A stretch of DNA of 64,000 nucleotides, from the NCBI RefSeq assembly GCF_015645465.1, contig NZ_JADOEL010000002.1:372001-436000 (forward strand), read 5' to 3'. Below the pieces are notes generated by a model that worked only from the letters and a program-made list of their open reading frames with translations, was not told the DNA's origin and did no database searches. Below are positions 36,724 through 46,341 of this stretch, in pieces. Numbering within the stretch: the first letter of the stretch is position 1; each line of letters opens with the position of its first letter. Made by a program: the position numbers and the translations under genes. Source of the stretch: Herminiimonas contaminans (lineage in GTDB: Bacteria > Pseudomonadota > Gammaproteobacteria > Burkholderiales > Burkholderiaceae_D).

Positions 36724-38139
36724 TTACAGCGAGTAGTACATATCGTATTCGACTGGGTGAGCAGTCATGCGGAAGCGTTGAACTTCTTGCATTTTCAATT
36801 CAATGTAAGCATCGATCATCGAATCGCTGAATACGCCGCCACGGGTCAGGAACTCGCGGTCTTTGTTCAGGTGATCCAGCGCTTCTTCCAACGATACGCA
36901 AACGGTTGGGATCAGTGCGTCTTCTTCTGGTGGCAAGTGGTACAAGTCTTTCGAGGCTGCTTCGCCTGGGTGGATCTTGTTCTGTACGCCGTCCAGACCT
37001 GCCATCAGCAATGCCGAGAAGCACAGGTATGGGTTAGCCAGTGGATCCGGGAAACGTGCTTCAACACGGCGACCTTTAGGGTTCGCAACGTGTGGAATAC
37101 GGATCGAAGCGGAACGGTTACGTGCCGAGTAAGCCAGTTTAACCGGTGCTTCAAAGCCTGGAACCAGACGTTTGTACGAGTTGGTACCTGGGTTGGTGAT
37201 CGCGTTCAGTGCTTTAGCATGTTTGATGATGCCGCCGATGTAGTACAACGCGAAATCCGACAAGCCTGCATAGCCGTCGCCAGCGAACAGGTTTTTACCG
37301 TCTTTCCATACCGATTGGTGCACGTGCATACCCGAACCGTTGTCGCCAACGATAGGTTTAGGCATGAAGGTTGCGGTTTTGCCGTAGGTGTGTGCAACGT
37401 TCCAGACCACGTATTTCAGGTTTTGTGTCCAGTCAGCGCGCTCAACCAGAGTCGAGAATTTGGTGCCCAGTTCGTTTTGGCCAGGACCAGCAACTTCGTG
37501 GTGATGTACTTCGACAGGGATGCCCAGGGATTCGAGAATCAGGGACATTTCCGAACGCATGTCCTGGAAGCTGTCGACTGGTGGCACTGGGAAGTAGCCG
37601 CCTTTAACTGCTGGACGGTGACCGGTGTTGCCGCCTTCGAGCTTCTCGCCGGAGCTCCATGCTGCTTCTTCCGAATCAATCTTGACGAAGCAACCGTCCA
37701 TGCCGATTTTCCAACGGATACCGTCGAAAATGAAGAATTCTGGTTCTGGACCGAAGTAAGCGGTGTCGCCCAGGCCCGAGGATTTCAAATAAGCTTCTGC
37801 GCGCTTGGCGATCGAACGTGGGTCACGATCGTAGCCTTTGCCATCCGACGGTTCGATCACGTCGCATTGCATGAACAAAGTGGTTTCTTCGAAGAATGGA
37901 TCGATATTTGCGGTGTTCGGATCCGGCATCAACAACATGTCGGACGATTCGATACCTTTCCAGCCAGCGATGGAGGAACCGTCGAACGCATGACCGGATT
38001 CAAATTTATCCATGTCGAAATGCGAAACTGGCACCGTGACGTGCTGTTCCTTGCCTCTTGTGTCAGCAAAACGAAAATCAACGAATTTAACTTCGTTGTC
38101 TTTCGCCATCTTCAAGACCTCTGCGGCCGTCATTGCCAT
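36724..38139 (-). CDS. glnA: Glutamine synthetase, type I
   Basis: Makes glutamine from glutamate, ammonia and ATP; the enzyme is a cytosolic dodecamer. The 471-residue length is standard. Family motifs are FDGSSIAGW near residue 54, the metal/ATP region [20 protein letters not shown], and the adenylylation site [10 protein letters not shown] with the modified Tyr near residue 399, so control by GlnE-type adenylylation is expected. An AGGAG lies before the ATG. The upstream region carries NtrC sites and a sigma-54-like promoter. Confidence 0.98.
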   Translation of the reverse strand: MAMTAAEVLKMAKDNEVKFVDFRFADTRGKEQHVTVPVSHFDMDKFESGHAFDGSSIAGWKGIESSDMLLMPDPNTANIDPFFEETTLFMQCDVIEPSDGKGYDRDPRSIAKRAEAYLKSSGLGDTAYFGPEPEFFIFDGIRWKIGMDGCFVKIDSEEAAWSSGEKLEGGNTGHRPAVKGGYFPVPPVDSFQDMRSEMSLILESLGIPVEVHHHEVAGPGQNELGTKFSTLVERADWTQNLKYVVWNVAHTYGKTATFMPKPIVGDNGSGMHVHQSVWKDGKNLFAGDGYAGLSDFALYYIGGIIKHAKALNAITNPGTNSYKRLVPGFEAPVKLAYSARNRSASIRIPHVANPKGRRVEARFPDPLANPYLCFSALLMAGLDGVQNKIHPGEAASKDLYHLPPEEDALIPTVCVSLEEALDHLNKDREFLTRGGVFSDSMIDAYIELKMQEVQRFRMTAHPVEYDMYYSL

Positions 38140-38285
38140 GCGAATCTCCTAAAATTTGAGCAAAGTAATACAGAATTAGTGAATGGGTTGTGAGGCCTGC
38201 GTCAACAAACAGCATGCGTCCATAACTCGCCCGAAATGATAGCAGATTCCATGCCACCGCCTTTCAAAAATTCGCGCAACCGCAC

Positions 38286-38302
38286 TGCAACGGAGCGCCC
38301 TA
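38286..38302 (-). promoter_or_regulatory. Sigma-54-like promoter of glnA
   Basis: On the minus strand the sequence TAGGGCGCTCCGTTGCA has a GG and a TTGCA with the strict 12-base GG-to-GC spacing of -24/-12 promoters, though the -24 half is otherwise poor. Its position fits with the NtrC sites 60-140 bases upstream, as in enteric glnA. The start point would be near 38276. Confidence 0.5.
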
Positions 38303-38354
38303 GGGGATAGATGCCACATGGCGATTTTTCTGCATCAAAGGAGCTCGAATTTGA

Positions 38355-38440
38355 TGCACCAAACATGTGCAAACAAGGCAATTTGCACCAAAATAAATCG
38401 TTTTTGGAGTTAACCCTCATTTCCGCGCCAAGTTGGTGCG
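38355..38440. promoter_or_regulatory. NtrC binding sites upstream of glnA
   Basis: A perfect consensus site TGCAC-N7-GTGCA lies at 38355-38371. A second, partly matched site lies at 38424-38440 (CGCGC-N7-GTGCG). A half-matched copy, TGCACCA, starts at 38384. The clustering upstream of glnA and the presence of ntrBC in the same region make NtrC control very likely. The rest of the gap up to nhaA (38588) shows no gene. Confidence 0.8.
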
Positions 38441-38588
38441 AAATGATGTCAATCTGACTTTTCTCGATCCGGTTCAAATTGCCTGCCGTCATCGGCTAGT
38501 GTAAAATCTGCCTCAGGGTGTTTGCGCTGCATATCGCAGCGGACAGGTAACGCGTCGGTCGGGCCGCCACGCGGGGATACTTACGAAC

Positions 38589-39950
38589 ATGACTCCAACG
38601 ACGTCAACTGGCTCGACCCTGCCGCGCGCGCAACTTCTTGCCGAACGCGCTTTCTCCACTTTAGAAAAATTCCTGCATATCGAAGCCTTCAGTGGCGTGG
38701 TTCTGTTGCTCGCGGCGGCTGCCGCACTGATCTGGGCCAATTCTCCTTATGCCGATGGCTACCACCACTTCTGGCATACGACGGTTGCCTTCTCGGTTGG
38801 CAGCTGGAGCATCTCGGAATCGCTGCACTTCCTGATCAACGATGGCTTGATGACCATCTTCTTCCTCGTGGTCGGCATGGAAATCCGCCGCGAAATCCAT
38901 GAAGGAGCACTTGCCAGCATGCGCCTGGCAGCATTGCCGCTGGCGGCTGCGGTCGGCGGCGTAGTGGCACCTGCGCTGATTTACTTCGCGTTCAACCCCA
39001 GTGGTGAACAAGCACATGGCTGGGCGGTACCGACTGCAACTGATATCGCCTTTGCGGTAGGTGTACTGGCCTTGCTGGGACGCTCTATCCCATCCAACGT
39101 CCGTGTCTTCCTGCTGGCGCTGGCCATCATCGACGACATCGTCGCCGTCCTCATCATCGCGATCTTTTATTCCGGCGGCATGGATTACAGTGGCTTCATC
39201 ATTGCCGCACTCGGCATCCTGATGGTGCTGGGCATGCAGCGCATCGGTGTCGTCTCCGCTTACCCTTATGTGCTGCCCGGCATCGTACTGTGGCTGGGCT
39301 TATTGCAAACCGGCGCGCATCCGACACTGGCCGGTGTGGTACTCGGCCTGATGACGCCTGTCTTTGCACCACGCACCCGCGCACATCCGCTGGAAGTGGC
39401 GGGCAAGGCGCTTAAGGATTTGCTGCACCACACTGCGGACGATAAACCTGACCCGCATCACCTGGCTCAGCCCCTGAAGCAACTGAAGCACGCACAGCTC
39501 ACCTTGTTGCCACCTGTCAGCCGCGTACAGATGGCGCTGCATCCTTATGTCGCCTTCGGCATCATGCCGTTGTTTGCACTGGCCAACGCGGGTGTTTCGC
39601 TGGATGGCATAGACCTCTCTGCCAACGGTTCGATGATTGTGATGCTGGGCGTGCTGATCGCGCTGGTGCTCGGCAAGCCGCTAGGCATCATCGCTGCCAG
39701 CGTGTTGATGGTACGCATGGGTTGGTGTGCATTGCCACCGGGCGTGACCTGGAGCGGCGTCTGTCTGGTCGGCTTGCTGGCAGGCATAGGCTTCACCATG
39801 TCTATCTTTATCGCGACACTGGCCTTCACTGATCCCAACCTGCTGGGTGCGGCAAAATTAGGTATCCTGCTTGCTTCATTGAGCGCTGCAGTAATCGGAC
39901 TGGCGTGGGGCTTTATCCAGGGCCGACGCAAGCAGCCTGATGTGACTTGA
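38589..39950 (+). CDS. nhaA: Na+/H+ antiporter NhaA
   Basis: A 453-residue inner-membrane antiporter that exports Na+ in exchange for H+. The family start [21 protein letters not shown] and the ion-site aspartates Asp182-Asp183 in [13 protein letters not shown] are visible, along with the TD pair at 151-152 ([12 protein letters not shown]). Compared with E. coli NhaA it has a longer hydrophilic segment at about 255-315, rich in His and Lys ([19 protein letters not shown]). No nhaR gene is adjacent. Confidence 0.97.
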   Translation: MTPTTSTGSTLPRAQLLAERAFSTLEKFLHIEAFSGVVLLLAAAAALIWANSPYADGYHHFWHTTVAFSVGSWSISESLHFLINDGLMTIFFLVVGMEIRREIHEGALASMRLAALPLAAAVGGVVAPALIYFAFNPSGEQAHGWAVPTATDIAFAVGVLALLGRSIPSNVRVFLLALAIIDDIVAVLIIAIFYSGGMDYSGFIIAALGILMVLGMQRIGVVSAYPYVLPGIVLWLGLLQTGAHPTLAGVVLGLMTPVFAPRTRAHPLEVAGKALKDLLHHTADDKPDPHHLAQPLKQLKHAQLTLLPPVSRVQMALHPYVAFGIMPLFALANAGVSLDGIDLSANGSMIVMLGVLIALVLGKPLGIIAASVLMVRMGWCALPPGVTWSGVCLVGLLAGIGFTMSIFIATLAFTDPNLLGAAKLGILLASLSAAVIGLAWGFIQGRRKQPDVT

Positions 39951-40034
39951 GCGCAAGAGAACTTTATACTGCGAAACAAGGCCGCATATAGTTAGCGCCT
40001 GTATTCACATACCAAACCGAAAGAACAGATCAAC

Positions 40035-40499
40035 ATGACGAAGTCCGCAGACATACTCGCCACCGCACAGCAGCGTGGCAAAGACAACGCTCTTCCTTAT
40101 GCTGGCGCACTGACGCCGCAGGAAGCGTATGCCCTATTGCAAAGTGATCCGAATGTGAAGCTGGTCGATGTGCGTACCAACGCAGAACGCGACTGGATAG
40201 GCCGTGTCGGCATCGCACCTGAGCAACACCTGGCGGTGCAATGGACGCTGTATCCGGGCGGCGCGCCTAATCCTGAATTCCTGTCGCAGCTGGCACAGGC
40301 CGCAGATAAAAATACCACCCTGCTGTTCCTGTGCCGTGGTGCGGTGCGTTCACGTCATGCCGCCAAACTGGCGACTGAAAATGGCTACGCACATTCCTTC
40401 GATATCCTCGAAGGTTTTGAAGGTGAGAAAGATGCCGACGGCCATCGCAAGAATGTAAATGGCTGGTGCAAGGCCGGCCTGCCCTGGGTCGGCGCTTAA
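40035..40499 (+). CDS. Rhodanese-like domain protein
   Basis: A 154-residue single-domain rhodanese. It has the VDVRTNAERDWIG strand and loop near residue 45 and the active-site cysteine in FLCRGAVRS near residue 100. There is no signal peptide, so it is a cytosolic sulfur carrier or transferase. The TAA stop shares the palindrome TTAA with the stop of the convergent TAXI gene, a 4-base overlap. Confidence 0.92.
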   Translation: MTKSADILATAQQRGKDNALPYAGALTPQEAYALLQSDPNVKLVDVRTNAERDWIGRVGIAPEQHLAVQWTLYPGGAPNPEFLSQLAQAADKNTTLLFLCRGAVRSRHAAKLATENGYAHSFDILEGFEGEKDADGHRKNVNGWCKAGLPWVGA

Positions 40500-41863
40500 G
40501 CTGGTTTCGCTGCGTCCTGCGATTCCGCAGGCGCTTTTGCTTCCGACAGCCACAAGATACGCTTGCGCACCAGATTGATATTGCTGCGCAAGCGATACAA
40601 CTCATCCGCAAATGAAAGCGGTATCGAAATCTGGTTCACCTTCTCTTCGATTTCCGCCAGGCGTTTCAGCTGCGCCGGATAAACCGTATTGCGTTTCGCC
40701 GGTGGCACGTCTTCTATCACCTGCTCTACCGTACGTAACTGCCCATACCAGCGATACACGCGTGAACGCACTTTCCACACATACAGCGGCGGCACGATAC
40801 GCGACAACGGCAGGATCAAGGCACCGAGCGCGACGATCACGACCCACATGCGTTCAAAGAAATTCGCCAGCCAGAACGACATATAACGTTGCAGGAATGG
40901 CGGCCCGTCTTTGTAGAATTTCTCTGCTTCAGGTATGACTGGAATTTCGGTGTAACTCGCATTCGGGAATTCACCCTGTTTGCGGAACCAGCCCGCACCA
41001 CCATGTATCGTCCCCGCAGCCTGCACGAATAAATCGATCAAGGCCGGATGCAAATCTTCACGTGCAACCAGGGTCGCAGTCGGTGCGATCAGATGGTAAT
41101 TTTTCGGTGGCAAATCACGTCCGAGATCAACGATGCCGCGCGGCAGCACCACGTGCGTGAGTGATGGGAAACGACGTGAGTATGCTTCCGCCTGTGTGAA
41201 GTCAAACAGCTTGATACCAGGCGTCTGCAACAGCATCTGTATCAGCAAGGCATCTGGCGCAGAACTGAAGACCAATGCGTCAATGCGCCCTTCCAGCAGT
41301 TCAACCGTGGCTGGCGTATTTTCCAGTTGCTTGATTTTGACGTCACTCGGCTCCAGTCCGTTGACCGACAAAATATTCTTGAACAGCTTAGGCACACCTG
41401 TGCCTTCCGGCCCGACGTTTACGCGCATACCCTTCAGCTGTGTCAGTTGCGTCAGCTTCTTGCTCTCGCGATAAAACAACCACACCGGTTCGGTGAATAA
41501 ACTACCCAGTGAAACCAGGCCTGCATCTTTCGCTGCCTGCTGATCGATGGACCCACTTTGTACGAAGGCGATGTCCACACCCGAATCCGGATCCAGCAAA
41601 CGCTGCAGGTTTTCCTGCGAACCCTGCGAGCGTACCAACGTTACCTTGATGCCGAACTTGGCGAGTGCCGCCGCATACTTTTTGCCGAATTCTTCGTACG
41701 CACTGTTTTCCTGCCCGGTCGCCAGCGTTACCTGCCGCGGTGGTGACGGATCAACCAGCCTGTAAGCGACGTAGCAAAGTGCAATCACGAGCACCGTCAT
41801 CGGTCCGGCCGTGACGATTAAATCGCGCAGGGAAAACTGGGTGAATTTGAAAATTTTAGGCAT
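40496..41863 (-). CDS. Membrane-anchored TAXI-family solute-binding protein
   Basis: A 455-residue protein with a TAXI-type TRAP substrate-binding domain (about residues 40-320: QVTLATGQENSAYEEFGKKYA, and MRVNVGPEGTGVPKLFKNIL). It is anchored by a hydrophobic segment at 15-36 instead of a cleaved signal. A second hydrophobic segment lies near 345-365, and a charged C-terminal region follows (RLAEIEEKVNQISIPLSFADELYRLRSNINLVRKRI). No TRAP permease is adjacent. It is known as a family of its own in betaproteobacteria; the ligand is unknown and it may sense rather than transport. Confidence 0.85.
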   Translation of the reverse strand: MPKIFKFTQFSLRDLIVTAGPMTVLVIALCYVAYRLVDPSPPRQVTLATGQENSAYEEFGKKYAAALAKFGIKVTLVRSQGSQENLQRLLDPDSGVDIAFVQSGSIDQQAAKDAGLVSLGSLFTEPVWLFYRESKKLTQLTQLKGMRVNVGPEGTGVPKLFKNILSVNGLEPSDVKIKQLENTPATVELLEGRIDALVFSSAPDALLIQMLLQTPGIKLFDFTQAEAYSRRFPSLTHVVLPRGIVDLGRDLPPKNYHLIAPTATLVAREDLHPALIDLFVQAAGTIHGGAGWFRKQGEFPNASYTEIPVIPEAEKFYKDGPPFLQRYMSFWLANFFERMWVVIVALGALILPLSRIVPPLYVWKVRSRVYRWYGQLRTVEQVIEDVPPAKRNTVYPAQLKRLAEIEEKVNQISIPLSFADELYRLRSNINLVRKRILWLSEAKAPAESQDAAKPA

Positions 41864-41967
41864 GGCGTCCTTGTTGCAGGCAATTGCCTACACGATGCCA
41901 AGAATGCAGGCATCAGGCAAGCATTGTTGTTGCTCTTGCGTGGCGGCAAATCAGGGAGGGAAATTTG

Positions 41968-42003
41968 ATCCCGCTACTGCAACGGCGAAGGCAGCAACGG
42001 GAT
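41968..42003 (-). terminator. Terminator-like hairpin after prfC
   Basis: Bases 41991-42003 pair with 41968-41980 in a 13-bp stem with two wobbles and a 10-base loop. The following minus strand is only weakly T-rich (CAAATTTCCC). It is a probable transcript end for prfC. Confidence 0.5.
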
Positions 42004-42016
42004 AAGGTGAACACTA

Positions 42017-43687
42017 TCAGCTCAGTTTGACTGCGTGCTCACGCGTTTCGTGGAAGGTCACGCCAGGCCAGCGTTCCTGTGTAAGTCGCAGGTTCACACC
42101 CGAGCTGGCGAGGTAAGCGAGGTTGCCTGCGGCATCATGTGCGAGGTTATGACCGGCCGATGATTTTTCAAAATCGGCCAGCATTTTTTTGTCATCGCAA
42201 GTGATCCAGCGTGCGCTGCTGATGCTGGTGCCTTCGAATACGGCATCGACGCCATATTCGTTGAGCAAACGGCTGGCGACTACCTCGAACTGCAGTACAC
42301 CAACACCACCCAGCACGAGGTCGCTGCTATTGATAGGTTTGAACACCTGGATCGCACCCTCTTCACCCAACTGCTGCAAACCCTTGTGCAATTGCTTGAT
42401 CTTCAGTGGATTGCGGATACGCACCGCGCGGAAGAAGTCCGGTGCAAAGTAAGGAATGCCGGTGAACTGCAGCAATTCGCCTTCAGAGAAGCTGTCACCG
42501 ATCTGCATATTGCCGTGATTCGGCAAGCCTATGATGTCGCCGGCGTACGCCTCTTCCACTTGCTCACGGCTAGACGCCATGAAGGTCACCACGCTGGAGA
42601 CCTTGATCTCACGGTTCAGGCGTAAATGCTTGATTTTCATGCCGCGCTCAAAGCGTCCCGAGCATACGCGCAGGAAGGCGATACGATCGCGGTGCGCCGG
42701 ATCCATATTCGCCTGGATCTTGAAGACGAAGCCGGAGAATGGCAGCTCGGTTGGTTTGACCGAACGCACGGTGGCATCACGCTCACGCGGAGGCTGTGCC
42801 CAATCCAGCAAGGCGTTCAGGATTTCGCGCACACCGAAGTTGTTGATCGCGGAACCGAAGAAGACCGGTGTACGCGTACCGTTGAGGAAGGCTTCCAGTT
42901 CAAACGGATGCGAAGCACCGTGTACTAGTTCGACTTCCATTTTCAGTTGTTCGATTTCTTGCGGGAACATTTCCGCCAGGCGCGGATTGTCTATGCCTTT
43001 GACGATTTCAAAAGTCTGGTCGGCTTTTTCGTTACCGGCTGCAAACAGCATGATTTCATCGCGCAGCAAGTGATACACGCCGCGGAAATTTTTACCCATG
43101 CCGATCGGCCAGGTGACCGGCGCGCATTCTATCTTCAGTACCGATTCCAACTCATCCAGCAATTCCAGCGGATCGCGTGTTTCACGGTCCAGCTTGTTCA
43201 TGAAGGTAATGATGGGCGTGTTGCGCATGCGGCAAACGTTCAGCAGTTTGATCGTTTGTTCTTCCACACCCTTGGCCGCATCGATCACCATCAGCGCGGA
43301 ATCGACGGCTGTCAGCACCCGATAGGTATCTTCCGAAAAGTCCTGGTGGCCCGGGGTATCGAGCAGGTTGACGACGTGATCGCGGTACTCGAACTGCATG
43401 ACCGAGCTGGCGACCGAAATGCCGCGCTGCTTCTCGATGTCCATCCAGTCGGAAGTCGCATGGCGACCGCTCTTGCGTCCCTTGACGGTACCGGCGAGCT
43501 GAATCGCACCCGAGAACAGCAACAGCTTTTCAGTCAGGGTGGTTTTACCTGCATCCGGGTGAGAGATGATGCCAAAGGTGCGACGACGCGCAACTTCGCT
43601 ATTGATCAGGTCGGAGGTAACGGTACGCGGTTCAAACGCTTCTGTTTCAGCGGAATCGGGTGTTGGTGTTTCGGGCGCGGCGGACAT
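42017..43687 (-). CDS. prfC: Peptide chain release factor 3
   Basis: A 556-residue translational GTPase that recycles RF1 and RF2. The G-domain motifs are [23 protein letters not shown] and FMNKLDRE, with [12 protein letters not shown] in switch I. The start at 43687 gives a 22-residue acidic extension over E. coli RF3; the frame stays open further upstream to 43795. It lies one gene downstream of the small DUF1289 gene, likely in one transcript. Confidence 0.97.
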   Translation of the reverse strand: MSAAPETPTPDSAETEAFEPRTVTSDLINSEVARRRTFGIISHPDAGKTTLTEKLLLFSGAIQLAGTVKGRKSGRHATSDWMDIEKQRGISVASSVMQFEYRDHVVNLLDTPGHQDFSEDTYRVLTAVDSALMVIDAAKGVEEQTIKLLNVCRMRNTPIITFMNKLDRETRDPLELLDELESVLKIECAPVTWPIGMGKNFRGVYHLLRDEIMLFAAGNEKADQTFEIVKGIDNPRLAEMFPQEIEQLKMEVELVHGASHPFELEAFLNGTRTPVFFGSAINNFGVREILNALLDWAQPPRERDATVRSVKPTELPFSGFVFKIQANMDPAHRDRIAFLRVCSGRFERGMKIKHLRLNREIKVSSVVTFMASSREQVEEAYAGDIIGLPNHGNMQIGDSFSEGELLQFTGIPYFAPDFFRAVRIRNPLKIKQLHKGLQQLGEEGAIQVFKPINSSDLVLGGVGVLQFEVVASRLLNEYGVDAVFEGTSISSARWITCDDKKMLADFEKSSAGHNLAHDAAGNLAYLASSGVNLRLTQERWPGVTFHETREHAVKLS

Positions 43688-43795
43688 GGAATAGCCCTTG
43701 GAAAAAGGGCTAAAGTCTACCGTTTCTTGACCTGTAAGTCTATGACAGACGGGGAATAACCGGGCGGCGGTACAACCCGCCCAATCGGGGAACAC

Positions 43796-44047
43796 TTAAC
43801 GTTTTACCAAGCCCGCTGCTTCCAGGCGCGCCCATACTGCGGCTTTTTCCTCATCGTCGTAAATGATCCAGTTGATCACTTCATCGAAGGTACGGCCGCA
43901 ACCCTTGCAGATTTCATCGCCATGCGAGGTCGAGCAATAACCGGCACAAGGTGAATCGGGACGCAGGGTATTGCGTGGCTTGTCAGCTGGCTGGTTGGCA
44001 GGGACAGCGTCGTTGACGACTTTTTCGGGATTATCAGGCTTACTCAT
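43796..44047 (-). CDS. DUF1289 small cysteine protein
   Basis: An 83-residue protein with the DUF1289 pattern SPCAGYCSTSHGDEICKGCGRTFDEVINW, which holds four cysteines likely to bind a metal or cluster. An acidic, Pro/Asn-rich N-terminal tail precedes it. It is probably cytosolic. The function is unknown. It is directly upstream of prfC on the same strand. Confidence 0.9.
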   Translation of the reverse strand: MSKPDNPEKVVNDAVPANQPADKPRNTLRPDSPCAGYCSTSHGDEICKGCGRTFDEVINWIIYDDEEKAAVWARLEAAGLVKR

Positions 44048-44163
44048 GCGACAAATGACTCTTACGGCAAATATCTGATCTTATTCGATATTTCCGTTCT
44101 GCGGCTCCGCGTGGCGAAAACCTGGTTAAGGCTGGCAGTTTGAGCTGGCTTGGGCTGACTAGG

Positions 44164-44589
44164 TCAGTTCAGTTGCAACACATAATCGGTCAGCAAGACC
44201 TCTTGCACACTGCGCGTCTGCAGCGCTTTGTTGGCGGCATCGCGCAGCAGGCCCTGGATATAGGCCACGCCTTCCGGCGTCTTCACCCGCTCGATATCAG
44301 CACTGGCCAAAGCGGTCTGCAAAGCCACTGTCAGCGCGGCTTTATTGCCCTGCACCCAGGCGGCTTCCTCAGGCGCAGTTTGTAACACGATGGTGGTCTT
44401 GATCGCGAACTCGGATGAACGCACCACGATAGGATCAAAGCTGGCGTAGGCAATCGGCGGCACATGTTTCTTGCCGGATTCGAGGTAATACCAGGCAAAG
44501 GCAATACCGGCGGCGACCACGATCATGATGGCCAGCATACCGACAAGTATCGCAAGTAAGGAATTGCCGGATTGCCGGGCAGGTGACAT
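44164..44589 (-). CDS. FliL-like single-span membrane protein
   Basis: A 141-residue protein with one N-terminal membrane segment (residues 11-34) and a periplasmic domain. The end, QTRSVQEVLLTDYVLQLN, and the segment ASFDPIVVR resemble the flagellar stator-associated FliL family. It is not next to other flagellar genes, so it may be a paralogue of FliL rather than the flagellar protein itself. Confidence 0.55.
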   Translation of the reverse strand: MSPARQSGNSLLAILVGMLAIMIVVAAGIAFAWYYLESGKKHVPPIAYASFDPIVVRSSEFAIKTTIVLQTAPEEAAWVQGNKAALTVALQTALASADIERVKTPEGVAYIQGLLRDAANKALQTRSVQEVLLTDYVLQLN

Positions 44590-44716
44590 GTTGAAGCTCG
44601 TAGAGAGGGAGAAGGGGTACTAGTTTAACTGATGTACCCCGTGCCGCAGAATTTTGTTGCCTGTTTGCAAGTTTTACAACACCCTTACTTGCCTGGCACA
44701 GTGCGTATACGGCTGA

Positions 44717-45205
44717 TTACACAGGTCGATTCGGTGTAACCGTGGTGCCACCGCGCTCCAGCCGGTCTTCCAGCTCACCGATGTAGGCCGCCAGTGTATT
44801 GCCACTTTGCTCCACCGCCGACACGACACCGGTATCGAGTTTATCGAGGCGCTGCAACAAGGCGGTCTGGGCTTCCGCATCCTGCTTGGCCACCGACTGG
44901 ATTTCTTCTTCGATGAAACGATGCAGCTCGCTGAAACGTGACGCTTCCAGCTCCCGGCTGTTTTGCAATTCCTTCGCATGACGACGTGCTTCCAGCATCA
45001 CCGAAGATTGCAGGTAGAGGATGCAGACCAGGAAATAAAACGTCAGCGCACCGGTCAGACCCAGCATTACCAATCCCAAAGGCGCTTGCACGGTCGCCAC
45101 GCCCAGCCACAGCGCGGTCGGGGTATTAAAGGCTTCCCAGTTCAAGGCCGCCAGTGCAACGATAGCTCCGAGGATGATAACGAAGAACAGAGTACGAATC
45201 TGCAT
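44717..45205 (-). CDS. LapA-domain-like inner-membrane protein with coiled coil
   Basis: From the ATG at 45205 this is a 162-residue protein. Two membrane segments (about 3-20 and 38-62) with the WxAFNTPTALWLGVATVQAPLGLVMLG pattern resemble LapA/DUF1049 proteins. A cytosolic coiled coil follows (about 70-155). LapA-like proteins take part in envelope assembly, but this one is longer. A GTG at 45214 directly behind GGAGC is too close to its ribosome binding site to be preferred. Confidence 0.65.
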   Translation of the reverse strand: MQIRTLFFVIILGAIVALAALNWEAFNTPTALWLGVATVQAPLGLVMLGLTGALTFYFLVCILYLQSSVMLEARRHAKELQNSRELEASRFSELHRFIEEEIQSVAKQDAEAQTALLQRLDKLDTGVVSAVEQSGNTLAAYIGELEDRLERGGTTVTPNRPV

Positions 45206-45472
45206 AGTGGTCACGCTCCTTTTGTTGGCACATCGCTAAATACTAAGCAAACAACCGGGCTATAACTATGGGCTAACGCACATACTGCATACGATTTACG
45301 ATCAACCCTTTTTTATTGCATCGTGTCCTGCGACACCCGGCCACTTACTGGGTATTGATATAAATTAAATAAACTGTTGTGCATTGATGCGCAGATGCAA
45401 TAAAAACTCTTTTGCCGCGCATTGTTAATGTAACATTCACGGTGGAATTAGTTACTCAATAAAAACAATTTT

Positions 45473-45486
45473 TACGGAGCGCCGTA
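45473..45486 (+). promoter_or_regulatory. Small hairpin over the ribosome binding site of the PhnD-like gene
   Basis: TACGG at 45473-45477 can pair with CCGTA at 45482-45486 around AGCG, which hides the GGAG ribosome binding site. It ends two bases before the ATG. It might tune translation. The 282-base gap before this gene is AT-rich but shows no clear promoter. Confidence 0.3.
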
Positions 45487-45487
45487 T

Positions 45488-46300
45488 ATGAAACTCGCAT
45501 CTTTTCTGGCCATGACTTTATTGGCGGCCGGAATCAACTCCGCAGCGGCGCAAGACCTGGTGCTGGCCATCAATGAAGGTGTGACATATCAGGAAGGCGG
45601 ACCAGCCAGCGAACGTTACAAACCACTGTTGGCGTTACTCTCCAAAGAGCTCAAGCAAAACGTAAAGTTGCAAAATGTGGACAAATACGCGGTATTTGAA
45701 AAAGGCCTGGCCGAAGGAAAATACGACCTCGCCTTCATCCATCCGGCTCACATCGGTTTGCAGGCGGTCAAAAAGAATGGCTATGAAGGCCTGGTCACCG
45801 CCAAAGGCTTTACCGACTACCGTGCACGCGTACTGGTAGCGCAAGCGTCACCTCTGAAAACCCTGCAAGACCTGCGCGGCAAAAAAATAGGCGTACCGTC
45901 GGTCGAATCGATCACCACCGTGATGTTCACCGCCAACCTGCACGAATTGCGCTTCACCAATCCGGAAAAAACCTACACCCCGACCCGCTATCAGGACGCA
46001 GTGCCGTTCATGATCGATAACGGCTTTGTCGATGCCGGTGTTACTGGTTCGGCCGGTGTCGCCAAGGCCTGGACTGCCAAAGGCGGTCGCATCCTGGCGG
46101 AGACCAAACCCATCCCTATAAAGCAATTCCTGGCGTCGAAGAAACTGAGCGAATCTGACCGCGAAAAAGTCAAAACCCTGTTGCTGACTTTGCCGGACAG
46201 TGAGGCTGGTCGCACTGCCCTGTCCCGCATCGGCATGAGCGGCTTTGTGCCGTGGAATGCCGCAGTGATGGATGAAGCGACCGCACGTCTCGGCCTCTAA
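45488..46300 (+). CDS. PhnD-like phosphate/phosphonate-type binding protein
   Basis: A 270-residue exported binding protein. The signal peptide ends after SAAAQ (about residue 22). The PhnD/PtxB family pattern is clear: NEGVTYQEGG, ERYKPLLALLSKELKQNV, YDLAFIHPAHIGLQAVKKNGYEGLV, and GKKIGVPSVESITT. No ABC permease or ATPase is near, so it either docks to a distant transporter or serves as a sensor. The ligand may be an oxyanion or another small anion. Confidence 0.82.
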   Translation: MKLASFLAMTLLAAGINSAAAQDLVLAINEGVTYQEGGPASERYKPLLALLSKELKQNVKLQNVDKYAVFEKGLAEGKYDLAFIHPAHIGLQAVKKNGYEGLVTAKGFTDYRARVLVAQASPLKTLQDLRGKKIGVPSVESITTVMFTANLHELRFTNPEKTYTPTRYQDAVPFMIDNGFVDAGVTGSAGVAKAWTAKGGRILAETKPIPIKQFLASKKLSESDREKVKTLLLTLPDSEAGRTALSRIGMSGFVPWNAAVMDEATARLGL

Positions 46301-46341
46301 CAACCAAACCGGGCTGCATACTCATGCAGTCCGTCAGCTTT

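Noticed and set aside
36757-38193. 478-codon plus-strand frame opposite glnA
   Set aside because: glnA on the minus strand is certain; the antisense frame has no family features.
38202-38492. 96-codon minus-strand frame upstream of glnA
   Set aside because: It covers the NtrC sites and promoter, has no ribosome binding site and no protein-like composition.
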